From Flavobacteriales bacterium (GTDB lineage Bacteria > Bacteroidota > Bacteroidia > Flavobacteriales_D > Sanyastnellaceae), in contig JAIBBG010000013.1 of assembly GCA_019694805.1 (NCBI GenBank), positions 1-63,461 on the forward strand: DNA of 63,461 nucleotides, written 5' to 3'. Shown in pieces: positions 1 to 9,856 of the stretch. The translations under genes were made by a program, and so were the position numbers. The first letter of the stretch is position 1. Each line of letters starts with the position of its first letter. The notes below the pieces were generated by a model. The model saw nothing but the letters and a program-made list of their open reading frames with translations. It did no database searches and was not told where the DNA came from.

Positions 1-953
1 GTAAATGAGTTCGATGTATTCATTTTTACAACGCGACCAGCTCCTGATCCATTCGTCCAGTTCACATCGAGACCAGAAGTAGTGATGTTAGCAGATGTTA
101 CAGAAGATGCTTGAGTTGTTGGAGCAGTGCAAGCAGGAAGTGAATTTGAATATTCGAGGTCATCGATGTATACAAAACCGTTGTTGGTTGAGCTAGTTTC
201 AGCATATACTGCAATACCAGAAAGATTGGTACCTGCCGCAAGACTAGCTGCCTTAGCCCAGCCATTTGCAGGAGAAACCTTTATTCCATCAACCCACAAA
301 TCCCAAGTCTGGGTCAACAAAGTGTATGATGTTCCACCTTTGGAGTATGTTGTAGAACTCGCTCCATTGTTAGCATACACTTCAATGATCTGATCGGTAT
401 CTTTCGCCAAACCACTGCCTGTAATGGCTGTTGTTGCTCCTGCATTTCTCCGGTTCACGGATGAAATTGCACCGCCAGTATAGGCAATCCAAAACACACC
501 AAGGTGATTCGCATAGTTGTTTGTATAACCAGTCGTTGCGCTCGCAGCCGTATTAGTTCCAATAGCAAAAGCCAATTGAGCAGTCGCTGTTGCTGTCGTG
601 CGCACTTTCATTTTATAGTAACCCACAGTGCTTGGAGAAGTCCAATCATAAACACCGAAAATGTTCGTAGAAGAAGTTATAGAAGCATTGATTTGCAATT
701 CAGTCCCGGTTCCAAGTGTAGTTCCAGGATTCGCCAGAACGAATCCGGTTCCTAAATTACCCGTAGTTGCGCACCTCACGCGATATGTTCCTCCACCGGA
801 TGGAGTGCCGGTAAAAAGAGTGGTTGAAACGCCGGATGCTGTTGCATAACTGCCGGTACCCGTACCAAAATCATACGTCCACGGCTGCGCCTGGATTTCG
901 GTTAGCATTAAGACACCGACCAAACAAATCAGTGCTCTGAAAAGATTTCTCAT
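1..953 (-). CDS. Secreted surface protein with FnIII-like module, 3' end cut by window
   Basis: An uninterrupted minus-strand reading frame runs from an ATG at 953 off the left edge, giving about 317 residues with no stop. The first 22 residues are a signal peptide (MRNLFRALICLVGVLMLTEI, cut after QA). Residues 23 to about 255 form an exported beta-rich region, with repeated Gly/Thr patches and a YIDDLEYS segment typical of jelly-roll adhesion or lectin-like domains. From about residue 285 (ACTAPTTQASSVTS...) the sequence matches the Bacteroidota FnIII-like module (LDVNWTNG, GRVVKMN) that also occurs in the exported endonuclease at 22918-25332. The catalytic part, if any, and any sorting domain lie outside the window. 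It could be an adhesin or a secreted hydrolase. Export is confident; the function is unknown. Confidence 0.75.
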   Translation of the reverse strand, partial: MRNLFRALICLVGVLMLTEIQAQPWTYDFGTGTGSYATASGVSTTLFTGTPSGGGTYRVRCATTGNLGTGFVLANPGTTLGTGTELQINASITSSTNIFGVYDWTSPSTVGYYKMKVRTTATATAQLAFAIGTNTAASATTGYTNNYANHLGVFWIAYTGGAISSVNRRNAGATTAITGSGLAKDTDQIIEVYANNGASSTTYSKGGTSYTLLTQTWDLWVDGIKVSPANGWAKAASLAAGTNLSGIAVYAETSSTNNGFVYIDDLEYSNSLPACTAPTTQASSVTSANITTSGLDVNWTNGSGAGRVVKMNTSNSF

Positions 954-1159
954 GTGAATAGAATTATGTATTAGGAATTCGCAGCAAAGGTGCTATCGCT
1001 GCTCAGAAAGGTGGTTAAGTGAAGTGCATCACAATGTTAACTTTTTATGCACGAAATCACCAACACGTGGTCTTTAACATCGACGGCAAAACACAGCTAC
1101 CATTTCATAATCAACACATTAAAGTTGAGACAAGAGAAAAGGGCTCCGATTGATCCAGA

Positions 1160-1603
1160 TCATTTTTTTCCGGTGCTGCCAAAACCACCCGCACCACGAG
1201 CAGTTTCACTGAGTTGATCCACCACTTTCCAGGTGGCAGTTTCATGTTTCGCAATGACCAGTTGGGCAATGCGATCACCGTTTTTAATCACCACATTTTC
1301 TCTGGATAAATTCACCAGAATGACTTTGATTTCGCCGCGATAATCTGCGTCGATGGTACCGGGTGAGTTCAGGACGGTTATGCCCTGTTTGGCCGCCAGA
1401 CCGCTGCGTGGTCGCACCTGTGCTTCGGTTCCCGGAGGAAGCGCGATAAAAATTCCCGTTGGAATCAAAGCGCGTTCAAGGGATGCCAATGTGATATCAT
1501 CTTGAATATTTGCTCTGAGATCCATGCCTGCAGCATGCTCAGTTTCATAAGCCGGTAAAGGGTGTTCCGACTTATTGATGATTTCGACTTCCGTGAGACT
1601 CAT
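1160..1603 (-). CDS. dut: dUTP diphosphatase (dUTPase)
   Basis: Hydrolyses dUTP to dUMP and pyrophosphate, keeping uracil out of DNA and supplying dUMP for dTMP synthesis; the enzyme is cytosolic and trimeric. All trimeric dUTPase motifs are visible: HAAGMDLRA near the N-terminus, RPRSGLA, the [13 protein letters not shown] loop with the catalytic Asp, GDRIAQLV, and the glycine-rich C-terminal lid [10 protein letters not shown]. The protein is 147 residues, normal for the family. The frame extends further upstream, but the ATG at 1603 gives the usual [12 protein letters not shown] N-terminus and lies 4 bp after the stop of the enoyl-CoA hydratase gene, so the two are probably cotranslated. 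No rho-independent terminator is visible downstream. Confidence 0.97.
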   Translation of the reverse strand: MSLTEVEIINKSEHPLPAYETEHAAGMDLRANIQDDITLASLERALIPTGIFIALPPGTEAQVRPRSGLAAKQGITVLNSPGTIDADYRGEIKVILVNLSRENVVIKNGDRIAQLVIAKHETATWKVVDQLSETARGAGGFGSTGKK

Positions 1604-1607
1604 AAAC

Positions 1608-2390
1608 TCAATTTCCAGTAAACGATGGCTTTCTTTTTTCAATGAATGCGGTCGTACCTTCCAAAAAATCCTGCGTACCAAAACACTTACCGAATTCACT
1701 GATTTCTGCCGCATATCCATTCATGCCGGCTCTATAACCTGCATTCACCGAACGAATAGCAGCGGCAATGGCCTTCGGAGAATTTTTAACCATTTTAGCG
1801 GCCAATGCTTTGCAGGTATCAAGCAATTCTGACTGTGTCACCACCTGATTGACCAATCCCCACTTCACTGCATCTTCTGCTTTCATCATATCTGCAGTGG
1901 TGATCATTTCAATCGCTTTGCCACGGCCTACCAATTGCGCGAGACGCTGCGTACCGCCATAACCAGGAATGAGGCCAAGTGTTACTTCAGGCAATCCAAG
2001 TTTGGCATTGTCAGAAGCAATTCTCACATGACAACTCATCGCCAATTCCAATCCGCCACCAAGTGCAAATCCATTCACGGCTGCAATCACCGGCTTACTC
2101 ATGTTTTCTACAAAATCAAAAAGAAGTTTATGACCCTGAGCACTGAGTTGTTTGCCTTCTTCAATTCCAAAGGAGGAAAATTCTTTGATATCAGCACCAG
2201 CTACAAATGCTTTTTCACCACTACCTGTAATGATAATAGCACGCACATCGGGATTCACATCCGCGAGTGACAAAGCCTTATTCAGTTCTTCAATGGTGTC
2301 TTTGTTTAAAGCATTGAGTTGATTCGGACGATTGATGGTGATGAGCATAACAGCACCGTCGTTTTCTATCAAGAGATTATTGTATGGCAT
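1608..2390 (-). CDS. Enoyl-CoA hydratase (crotonase family)
   Basis: Hydrates trans-2-enoyl-CoA to 3-hydroxyacyl-CoA in fatty acid or short-chain acyl-CoA metabolism in the cytosol. The protein is 260 residues, the usual length for a stand-alone hydratase. The oxyanion-hole segments are AGADIKE (about residues 65-71) and [16 protein letters not shown]. Both catalytic glutamates of true hydratases are present, one in GGGLELA and one in [19 protein letters not shown]. The C-terminus FIEKRKP is typical of the crotonase group. The closest physiological label would be short-chain enoyl-CoA hydratase or 3-hydroxybutyryl-CoA dehydratase; substrate chain length cannot be read from sequence. It is followed after 4 bp by dut and preceded after 72 bp by the OmpA-like gene. 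Confidence 0.93.
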   Translation of the reverse strand: MPYNNLLIENDGAVMLITINRPNQLNALNKDTIEELNKALSLADVNPDVRAIIITGSGEKAFVAGADIKEFSSFGIEEGKQLSAQGHKLLFDFVENMSKPVIAAVNGFALGGGLELAMSCHVRIASDNAKLGLPEVTLGLIPGYGGTQRLAQLVGRGKAIEMITTADMMKAEDAVKWGLVNQVVTQSELLDTCKALAAKMVKNSPKAIAAAIRSVNAGYRAGMNGYAAEISEFGKCFGTQDFLEGTTAFIEKRKPSFTGN

Positions 2391-2462
2391 AATTGAAAAT
2401 TGGTGTGCGAAGATAGAATCAGAGAAACGTGGTATTGATCAAATTTTCTTCACGAAATCTCA

Positions 2463-3980
2463 TCAATATTCAATTTCAAACTCTACCCTTCTGTTAAGCT
2501 TCCTTCCTTCTTTTGTGGTGTTATCTGCAACAGGTTTCTGATCACCATAGCCTATGGCACTGACGATTCTTACTGCTTCCACACCGTGTTCTACGAGGTA
2601 ATTCATGACTGCTTTTGCACGTTGTTCAGAGAGAATTTGATTTTTCAACGGATCGCCTTGATTGTCGGTATGACCGGCGATGTTCAATTTATAAGCAGTG
2701 TTTTCCTTCATGACAACAACCACGCTATCCAGTATTGGCCATGAATCTCTGGTGATCACATCTTTACCGGTTTCGAATCGAATTCCGTTCAATGCCTTTT
2801 TAAAAAGTGCAATGACCTCTTGTTTGATTTCAGGACAACCTTGTTCGGCTATCACACCCGGAGTGCCAGGGCATTTATCCTCGTGATCCGGTATACCATC
2901 ATGATCAAAATCTAAAGGGCATCCCCTTTCATCTACACGAATACCGCTTGCAGTTCCCGGGCATTGATCATTTGGATCTGAAACACCGTCCTGATCATCA
3001 TCTGCGCAGCCATCAAAATCTCTTGAGCCGGCCACATCAGGGCACTTATCATTTTTATCCTGTATACCATCCCCATCAGAATCGGGACAGCCATCGAAAG
3101 CTTGCTGGCCTGCTATATCCGGACAAAGATCTTCTGCATCACGAATTCCATCTCGATCTTGATCAGGACAGCCGTGCGCATTCACCATACCAGCCTGATG
3201 CGGACAAGCATCTTCAAAGTCGGGTATCAGATCGCCATCAGAATCGATAGGACAACCATGTTCATTCACCTGAGCAATAGACGGTGTCATTGGACATTGA
3301 TCCCTTTTGTCTTCAACACCATCATGATCCATGTCTACATAGGCGGCAAGTCCAAAACTGAAACCAACTGTATGCCTCATCATATAATCAGGCGCATTTT
3401 CGCGGATACCATCATATCCGTCTTCACCTGTATAAACAATGCGTTCTTCGGCCACTAGAAATAAACGATCCGCGATGGCATATTGAAATCCGAGTCCGAC
3501 ATTCATCATGCCACGAGCCTTATTCAAATCGTCATGAAGTATCAATGCATCTTGTTGATCAACATGAATGAGTTCTTTACGCCGATTGTATAAGGTCCAA
3601 TTACCGGTATCATGCAATCCCATCCCAGCAAAAAGATATGGCAGGCATTTGTATCCGTCGTACTTCAGCAATTTCACTTTGAGATCGATGGCTGCTTGAA
3701 AAAAATCTGCGTAGAATGAATTGTTGACATCACTGTCGTAACTCCATGACCCAAAAGCAACGCCTCCTCGAATATCTAATCGCGGATTGAGATAATGTGC
3801 GTAACTCATTGCGGTAAATGCCGATGGATTTCTAAACTGATACCAATCGATGTTGATATCACCGGCATATTGTGCTGTGCCGGTTGCCAGCGTAAGTGCA
3901 CCGCGGTATTGGGCCGTTTGGCCAAAAACATTTGACTGGAAAATGAGAAAAAAAAGAAGTAAGCGATGGGTGAGCTGCAT
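2463..3980 (-). CDS. OmpA-family outer membrane protein with TSP3 repeats
   Basis: An envelope structural protein with three parts. A signal peptide (MQLTHRLLLFFLIFQSNVFG) is followed by an N-terminal beta-barrel of about 190 residues. Next come six thrombospondin type-3 repeats of the form DxDxDGxxDxxDxCP (plus-strand 2870-3330), which bind calcium and form a stiff rod. The C-terminus is an OmpA peptidoglycan-binding domain (IAGHTDNQGD, LSEQRAKAVMNYL, NRRVEFEIEY). The barrel would sit in the outer membrane, with the OmpA domain gripping the cell wall. The ATG at 3980 is chosen because it starts the signal peptide; a TTG 30 bp earlier is unlikely. It lies 33 bp downstream of the large CHU_C surface protein gene on the same strand. 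OmpA proteins next to T9SS substrates can serve as anchors, but that role is an inference here. Confidence 0.92.
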   Translation of the reverse strand: MQLTHRLLLFFLIFQSNVFGQTAQYRGALTLATGTAQYAGDINIDWYQFRNPSAFTAMSYAHYLNPRLDIRGGVAFGSWSYDSDVNNSFYADFFQAAIDLKVKLLKYDGYKCLPYLFAGMGLHDTGNWTLYNRRKELIHVDQQDALILHDDLNKARGMMNVGLGFQYAIADRLFLVAEERIVYTGEDGYDGIRENAPDYMMRHTVGFSFGLAAYVDMDHDGVEDKRDQCPMTPSIAQVNEHGCPIDSDGDLIPDFEDACPHQAGMVNAHGCPDQDRDGIRDAEDLCPDIAGQQAFDGCPDSDGDGIQDKNDKCPDVAGSRDFDGCADDDQDGVSDPNDQCPGTASGIRVDERGCPLDFDHDGIPDHEDKCPGTPGVIAEQGCPEIKQEVIALFKKALNGIRFETGKDVITRDSWPILDSVVVVMKENTAYKLNIAGHTDNQGDPLKNQILSEQRAKAVMNYLVEHGVEAVRIVSAIGYGDQKPVADNTTKEGRKLNRRVEFEIEY

Positions 3981-4013
3981 GTTCTGAAATTGTGCAGCAA
4001 TATGGCACAAAAA

Positions 4014-7000
4014 TCACCTCACTACGGTGACATGTCCTATCAATTCTTCGCGACGCTCTATGCTGTCGTATTGAATAACCCAAGTGTAGACATCATTCTG
4101 AACGTAATAATCACCAGTCACACTTGGCACCCAAACATCATCAATATTCGTGGCTTCAAATATTTTCAATCCCCATCTATCGAAAATACGAAGATGAAAT
4201 CCTTCAATGTTTACACCATATGCTTTGAACACATCATTGATACCATCTTCATTGGGTGTAACCGTATTAGGTACCCAAATTGGAAAATACGGTTTCACAT
4301 AAACTGAATCATCACTCACGCAACCATTGTCATCGATCACAGCCAGATGATACCATGTTGGCACAAGAGGATTAGCAACAGGATAAATGCAATCTATACA
4401 AGACAAACCATCAGAAGGCCACCAATAAAACGGCAAACCAAAAGCATTTCCAAGTAAGACGGCTGAATCAGGATAGGCATAATATTGATCAGGTCCTGCA
4501 TCTACAACAGATGTGGGAAATACATAAACATACACGGAGTCTTTTGCGTGACAATTGTATATATCCACACCGGTAACTTCAAACCAGGTGGTTTCACCCG
4601 GATGCAACATCACGGTATCTCCTTCGGATGGTGATGAAGATGCTGCCGGTTGCCAATAGTATTGCAATGCACCGGAGGCATAACCAGCAATGCTATCGCC
4701 AATACAAACACTACCACCACCCCAGGCTTCAATGTCAGGATGAATCACATTCACCGTAACCTGATCCGTACCGCTTCCGCAAGAGTTGGTGATGACGACA
4801 ACATAAGTTGTCGTATCTGCCGGACTTGCCATAGGATTTTGATATTGCGGATTATTCAATGAAGATGCCGGAGACCACAACCACGAGGTAGCGTCCACTG
4901 CCGTCAGTTGAACTGAAGCGCCCTCACACATTTGAAGAGGATCGTAAACATTACCACCTGGTGCATCAAGAAACACAGTGACGGTCACATTTTCTTCGAC
5001 CACACAATCATCGGTTGTTGTAATGGTCACAGTGTAATCTGTAGTTTGTGTAGCGCTGCATACAGGGGAGGGAACATTATTGGCATTTAGTCCAGCAGAC
5101 GGAGACCACAAATAAGTAACACCACCCGATGCGTTGAGTGTAGTGCTGTTTCCGGCACAAATGGAAACATCATCACCGATGTCCGTGTCCGGTATACTCA
5201 CTTCCACGGTCCATATCAGGGTATCCGCATCACAATCATTGAAATCAATCACGGTATAGGTGGATGTGCTGTTGGGAGAGAGTGTTTGTGTCAACGCAGT
5301 AGTATTGGTAATGCCGGTTGCAGGCAGCCAATGCAAATTCTCTGATCCTGTAGCGGTGAGTGTAACCTGATCTCCTTGACAGATGAGATCATCACCATCG
5401 ATGGTTGGTTCAACACCCGGAAGGATGGTCAATGTCACTTCAGCAGTATCAGCATTCACACAAAGGGCGTCATCCATACCAATCAACTGAATGGTGTAAA
5501 CACCGGGATCATCATAGATGTGTGTTGGTTCAAACTGATCACTGGTTTCACCATCACCAAAAATCCATAGATAACTTGTAGCGCCAACCGTGTTGTTGAT
5601 GAAGTTGACCGGACTACCAATACAAATTTGATCAGGGCCATCAATGTCTACATGCGCCTGCACAGCGTTGAGATCGAAACGAAATACAGCGATGTTGCAA
5701 CCACTGCTTTCATTGGTATTGCTCCATACATCCGGTGTGGTAGGAAAATCATCATTGTTCTGACATCCCGCGCACACAGCTTGAAATACACTTCCATTTT
5801 TATCAAAGCGGGACGTACCTCCATCCACGTGTTCACCACTTTCATCACCGCCGAGGTAAGATGCATATAACAACCCTGTAGCATTCGGATTCAAAACACA
5901 CAAATAGAAATCGCTTCCATCTGTGCTGGTTTGAAATGCATCCGCCGTAATGGGCAAACCATCTGTTGTGCTGAACTCAGCATAACAATCATGAGTCTGA
6001 CAAAAGAAGGTGTTCACTTCACCACCCCATCCACTGATGTAGATCTGTTCACAATCGCTGACCAAAAAAGCGGTTGGCGAAATATCAATTTCACCACTGC
6101 TTGTTCCAATGGTGGTATTCCATGTGAGACTACTCAGTGTTGAATTGTATTTTGAAATAAACTGTCCGCTATTCGCTTGACCATAACATCCAGCGGTGAT
6201 GGTCATATTGCCTTCTGTTTGTCCGTAGCCATAAATATTATCTGCATCATCAACCTGAACAAAATACACCTGGTCATATTCTGAAGTACCTGTAAGTGTT
6301 CCTGAAAGCAAATTGAAATTCACTTCATCCAATACAGAAATATATCCGTCAGTTTGCCCGTTGTGCGACATGTCGGCACCGCCACTGATCAAAGGAAAAT
6401 TGCTGCTTTTTGTTCCGCCGGCAATGACAAGAGCACCATCATTGCGAAATTCGATGGCATATGTAGCATCGTCTGAAGAACCACCTACGAAGGTTCCCCA
6501 AAGCATGGTAGACAATGCTGGATTCATTTTGAAAACCACACCATCAAAAGAACCTCCGCCAAAAGAATTCTGAGGACCATTTCCATTGATGGGAAAGTCA
6601 CTGCTTTCTGTAACCGACGCCACGAAAACATTGTTGGCAGCATCCACATTTACTTCACCACGAAATGAATCTCCATAGTTGTAATACAACTGATCACCGT
6701 AATTCAATCCATCGTTATTGCTTCCACCAATGAAAGTGGAACTGCTGAGTGTGCCGTCGGCATTGAACTTGGCAAGAAATAAATCGCAACCATCATTGTG
6801 ATCACCCACGAAAAATTGGAACATATCCAAAAACGGCCCGCCATTAAATGTTTGCTGAAAAGCCCCGGCAGTGGTTGGATAATCATCACTACCAGTTACA
6901 CCCATGACAATAAAATTATCGTTTCCATCTGCCACAACAGAATGAGGTGTTTCATTTCCGCTACCACCGATGTAAGTGCTATACAAAAGCTGAGAACCAT

Positions 7001-7904
7001 CTGCATTGAACTTGGTGATCGCAGCATCATAAGAACCAATGCCCGATAGTGTAGTAGAAAATGCACCTGTGGTGATCGGATAGCCATCGGCAAAAACGGT
7101 GGCTCCCGATATCAGATTACCCTGTGTATCATCGCAGGCTGTGAAACCAAAATTATTTGCCGTTGAGCCGATGTAAGTAGAGAATGCAATTTCAGGATCA
7201 ATCACCAGCTTAGCGTTCTTATCATATTTGGCCAACTGAAATTTCAGTTGACCGTTCTTGAGCACAAACTCACAATTCACTTCTATCATGTTTCCGTTCA
7301 GGATCTGATAAGCGAAAGGAGCTTTTTCACGAATCACACCAACCGAAGTAACTATCACCAATTCTTTTCCCCCGGCTGTTTCTTCCAATTTGAATTGAAC
7401 ACCATCCGGCACCATGGCAATATCCCTTGGATCACCGCCCGGATGAACGATAAAATCATATTTCAGATTACCGCCATCGGTGTACATACTTATATCGATA
7501 TGCTCGTACAATCCTTGATAATCGAATCGCTGAAAAGCTTCACAGTGATCTGCCCATTTCGAAGAGTCCTGGCCTATGTAATAATTGTGATAATAGCCAT
7601 AACCTTTGGATGCAGTCACAAAAGGAGTCGTGCTGCCTGCAAAATGTAATTTGTAATGATGGCCTCTGAACGAGGAGATTTCAGGGCGATTTTGTCCGGA
7701 GGGATGCAGATAAGCTGTGATTTGGGGATCGATGAAGGAAAATGTGAGCGCGTGGTCTTCAGCATAAATAGATCCTGAAGGCAGGTCTGCGCGAAAGTTC
7801 ACCTGATCTGGCCACTGACCTCGGTTTTCGATAAATGCAATTTGAGCACTTGCCCAAAAGCAAATGCCAACCAAAAGCATTATGGTTAACAAGGTCCTTT
7901 TCAC
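4014..7904 (-). CDS. Large cell-surface protein with SBBP and PKD repeats and CHU_C C-terminus
   Basis: About 1,296 residues. The N-terminus carries a signal peptide (KRTLLTIMLLVGICFWASA), then a DUF7948-type domain beginning IAFIENRGQWPDQV. A seven-bladed-propeller-like series of SBBP repeats follows (STYIGGSGNETPHSVV and relatives, roughly residues 240-730). Then comes a PKD domain (SYLWIFGDGETS... YDDPGVYTIQLIG) and several Ig-like repeats with the pattern DDxxICxGxxxTLxAxG. The end is a gliding-motility-associated type-B sorting domain (PNTVTPNEDGINDVFKAYG, FDRWGLKIFE). This layout marks a T9SS cargo displayed on the surface or secreted. The start is a choice: the GTG at 7904 yields a clean signal peptide, while the ATG at 7991 would add 29 charged residues in front. 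Ligand or partner is unknown. Confidence 0.9.
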   Translation of the reverse strand: MKRTLLTIMLLVGICFWASAQIAFIENRGQWPDQVNFRADLPSGSIYAEDHALTFSFIDPQITAYLHPSGQNRPEISSFRGHHYKLHFAGSTTPFVTASKGYGYYHNYYIGQDSSKWADHCEAFQRFDYQGLYEHIDISMYTDGGNLKYDFIVHPGGDPRDIAMVPDGVQFKLEETAGGKELVIVTSVGVIREKAPFAYQILNGNMIEVNCEFVLKNGQLKFQLAKYDKNAKLVIDPEIAFSTYIGSTANNFGFTACDDTQGNLISGATVFADGYPITTGAFSTTLSGIGSYDAAITKFNADGSQLLYSTYIGGSGNETPHSVVADGNDNFIVMGVTGSDDYPTTAGAFQQTFNGGPFLDMFQFFVGDHNDGCDLFLAKFNADGTLSSSTFIGGSNNDGLNYGDQLYYNYGDSFRGEVNVDAANNVFVASVTESSDFPINGNGPQNSFGGGSFDGVVFKMNPALSTMLWGTFVGGSSDDATYAIEFRNDGALVIAGGTKSSNFPLISGGADMSHNGQTDGYISVLDEVNFNLLSGTLTGTSEYDQVYFVQVDDADNIYGYGQTEGNMTITAGCYGQANSGQFISKYNSTLSSLTWNTTIGTSSGEIDISPTAFLVSDCEQIYISGWGGEVNTFFCQTHDCYAEFSTTDGLPITADAFQTSTDGSDFYLCVLNPNATGLLYASYLGGDESGEHVDGGTSRFDKNGSVFQAVCAGCQNNDDFPTTPDVWSNTNESSGCNIAVFRFDLNAVQAHVDIDGPDQICIGSPVNFINNTVGATSYLWIFGDGETSDQFEPTHIYDDPGVYTIQLIGMDDALCVNADTAEVTLTILPGVEPTIDGDDLICQGDQVTLTATGSENLHWLPATGITNTTALTQTLSPNSTSTYTVIDFNDCDADTLIWTVEVSIPDTDIGDDVSICAGNSTTLNASGGVTYLWSPSAGLNANNVPSPVCSATQTTDYTVTITTTDDCVVEENVTVTVFLDAPGGNVYDPLQMCEGASVQLTAVDATSWLWSPASSLNNPQYQNPMASPADTTTYVVVITNSCGSGTDQVTVNVIHPDIEAWGGGSVCIGDSIAGYASGALQYYWQPAASSSPSEGDTVMLHPGETTWFEVTGVDIYNCHAKDSVYVYVFPTSVVDAGPDQYYAYPDSAVLLGNAFGLPFYWWPSDGLSCIDCIYPVANPLVPTWYHLAVIDDNGCVSDDSVYVKPYFPIWVPNTVTPNEDGINDVFKAYGVNIEGFHLRIFDRWGLKIFEATNIDDVWVPSVTGDYYVQNDVYTWVIQYDSIERREELIGHVTVVR

Positions 7905-8058
7905 CTGATCATGCAGATAGACGCCGTTGAGGACTGAATAGTTGTCAGCCCAAAACAACCGAAACCTCCAAATTTCAGGCGAAAATTTCATTTCCGGTGA
8001 AATAAATCATGTCGGAATATTCCATGAAACCATTTCCTTTGTCCATAAATATCACAAC

Positions 8059-8553
8059 ATGAAATCAAGAATCATCGGTTTTGCTATACTGATCGCCACT
8101 GCACTGCTGTTCGCAGGATGTCCTTATTCCAGCGAAGTTCCGCTCACATCTACAGGAATGAAACTTCCTATGGGTATTGCAGGAACGTGGGAAGATCCGG
8201 ACAATCCATCCGAATCTGTTGAAGTAAGAGCTACTTCAGAAACCAGTGTAGAAGTCATCAAAACCACCACCAGCGAAGGTTCCGAAGCTGTAGTCGAACA
8301 TTACAATGGATTTTTCTCCGATGTCAATGGCGCCATTTTCCTCAACATCAAAGAAGATGATGAGTACAGTACGTCCTTTTACCTCTATAAAATCGAGCGC
8401 ATTGGCGACAATAAAATCAAGTTGTTGTCTGTAACGCCTAACATCCGCGAAAAATTCACGAGTTCTGAAGAGATGAAAAAGTTTTTTGCAGCGAATATGC
8501 AGAACAGCTACTTCTATGAATCTACAGAAACGACTTATTTCAAAGTAAAATGA
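8059..8553 (+). CDS. Putative lipoprotein of unknown function
   Basis: A 164-residue protein with a lipoprotein signal peptide (MKSRIIGFAILIATALLFAGC, lipidated on Cys21). The mature part has a hydrophilic, beta-rich pattern with segments such as GIAGTWEDPDNPSESVEV and TSFYLYKIERIGDNKIKLLSVTP. This resembles the small lipocalin-like or META-like domains that describe a weighed quantity, but I do not recognise the family. The ATG at 8059 is chosen over upstream in-frame starts because it begins the lipobox peptide. It is divergent from the CHU_C gene, with 154 bp between the two starts, and ends 7 bp before the convergent membrane protein at 8561. Confidence 0.8.
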   Translation: MKSRIIGFAILIATALLFAGCPYSSEVPLTSTGMKLPMGIAGTWEDPDNPSESVEVRATSETSVEVIKTTTSEGSEAVVEHYNGFFSDVNGAIFLNIKEDDEYSTSFYLYKIERIGDNKIKLLSVTPNIREKFTSSEEMKKFFAANMQNSYFYESTETTYFKVK

Positions 8554-8560
8554 CCTACAC

Positions 8561-9553
8561 TCAGGGCATGAGTTTGTAGTATTCCAGCAAGACTGTGGTG
8601 GCTGCGGCGCAATAGACGTAGAAAGCAAGCGGCGCAACCAAAGAATAACGATAGTTCGTGAACCAATAGCCGGCGATGTATGTCACCGGAAGTACAATGG
8701 TCATGAGTATCCATTTCATGATTAACAGGTAACCCAAACCAAATGAAAAGAGCATGGCCAAGGCCATGATAAGGAACACGTTCTTCACGCTCCTTGCTTT
8801 ATTTGAAGCCCTGTCCGACAAAAAGATGTACCGAGGTAATGCGAAGATCACCACCGCCAAGGTGATCACCAGGTACAAGCCTTGCCACCAGGATAACTCA
8901 CTGAAAAAAGTATTGACGTCGTAGGATATGACTTTGTTGAATAAAACAACATCCTGAAGATCGTTGTTCCAATATTTCCAGGTGATCCAATAAATAAATG
9001 GGATGGAGAATGCGACGAGCGGCAACAGGTGCTCTCGCCAGTGAAATGCCCTGGTAACCAACGTTGTTACCCAAAGTCCAGCGGCCAATGCGATATATGG
9101 CGGAAAAAAGACGGCAGCCATTCCAAACCAAAATCCACACTCAAAATATTCCGCCAAAACCCTGGTTTGTCGGAATACTTTCAATTGTTTATTCAATCCT
9201 GCCAAAAGAAAAACATTGGAAATCAAAACAGGAACCGACAATTGAATCACACTGATGGCAACGGCAGTCATGGAATAAATGAGCGCGGGAACATAAACAG
9301 GTACATTGTAGAATTCATGTCGGTTGAATACCAGATTGGCAAGTATGGCACCGGATAAAATGAGTATGATGGAAGTCACCACCAATGCTAACTGGCTGGT
9401 ATACACACCGGCAAACAACTCATCGGCAGGAAATCCTGCAACCACAGGGTGCAAGCCACCAGACCAGATCATGGGCAACATGAAAACCAGGACTGTCACG
9501 GGAACTGCCGCCAGCGTATAGGGTTGATTGGATGCAAAAGACCTGAGAATCAT
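8561..9553 (-). CDS. Polytopic inner-membrane protein, DUF6427-like
   Basis: About 330 residues with roughly ten predicted membrane spans, for example TLAAVPVTVLVFMLPMIW, LALVVTSIILILSGAILANL, ALIYSMTAVAISVIQ and FLIMALAMLFSFGLGYLLIM. The region FLLAGLNKQLKVFRQTRV followed by FECGFWFGMAAVFFPPYIA has the loop-plus-aromatic-helix pattern I associate with the Bacteroidota DUF6427 family. That family commonly sits near purD together with a small DUF6341-like protein, and the same neighbourhood is seen here. The assignment is therefore supported by motif and context but is tentative. The ATG at 9553 is preferred to a GTG two codons earlier. No enzymatic function is known to me. Confidence 0.75.
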   Translation of the reverse strand: MILRSFASNQPYTLAAVPVTVLVFMLPMIWSGGLHPVVAGFPADELFAGVYTSQLALVVTSIILILSGAILANLVFNRHEFYNVPVYVPALIYSMTAVAISVIQLSVPVLISNVFLLAGLNKQLKVFRQTRVLAEYFECGFWFGMAAVFFPPYIALAAGLWVTTLVTRAFHWREHLLPLVAFSIPFIYWITWKYWNNDLQDVVLFNKVISYDVNTFFSELSWWQGLYLVITLAVVIFALPRYIFLSDRASNKARSVKNVFLIMALAMLFSFGLGYLLIMKWILMTIVLPVTYIAGYWFTNYRYSLVAPLAFYVYCAAATTVLLEYYKLMP

Positions 9554-9640
9554 ATTCACAATAAGGTTGCGACAAAAATGATGGTTGTTAGTAGCGTAAT
9601 GACGTGATGTGATTAGATTTGCCTCACAATTTTTTCAACC

Positions 9641-9829
9641 ATGAATTTGCAGAGTATACTGAATCCGATCGTTGACTTCTTCCAGTGGACATTTCATCAC
9701 CTTCTCGAGCCAATGGCACATTGGTTCAACTGGGTTTGTATCGTATTCGCATTTCTGGCGATCATTTACTGGCTCCGTCGCCAGAAGAACTACACCCGCA
9801 AAGCAATCAGCGAGGGCACAACAGTATAA
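9641..9829 (+). CDS. Small single-pass membrane protein, DUF6341-like
   Basis: A 62-residue protein with an amphipathic aromatic N-terminal third (LNPIVDFFQWTFHHLLEPM). One membrane span follows (WVCIVFAFLAIIYWL), then a basic tail (RRQKNYTRKA). The pattern of Phe/Trp-rich start, single helix ending in YW and short charged tail matches the small DUF6341-type proteins often found beside purD and DUF6427 genes in Bacteroidota. It is divergent from the DUF6427-like gene (87 bp apart) and convergent with purD. Although short, the composition and conserved neighbourhood support a real gene. Its function is unknown. Confidence 0.65.
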   Translation: MNLQSILNPIVDFFQWTFHHLLEPMAHWFNWVCIVFAFLAIIYWLRRQKNYTRKAISEGTTV

Positions 9830-9856
9830 TCTGTTGAGCGAATCATTACCGCAATC

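Noticed and set aside
2870..3330. Regular short repeats resembling a repeat array
   Set aside because: They are the coding repeats of six TSP3 calcium-binding units, not a CRISPR or satellite array; the spacing is protein-driven.
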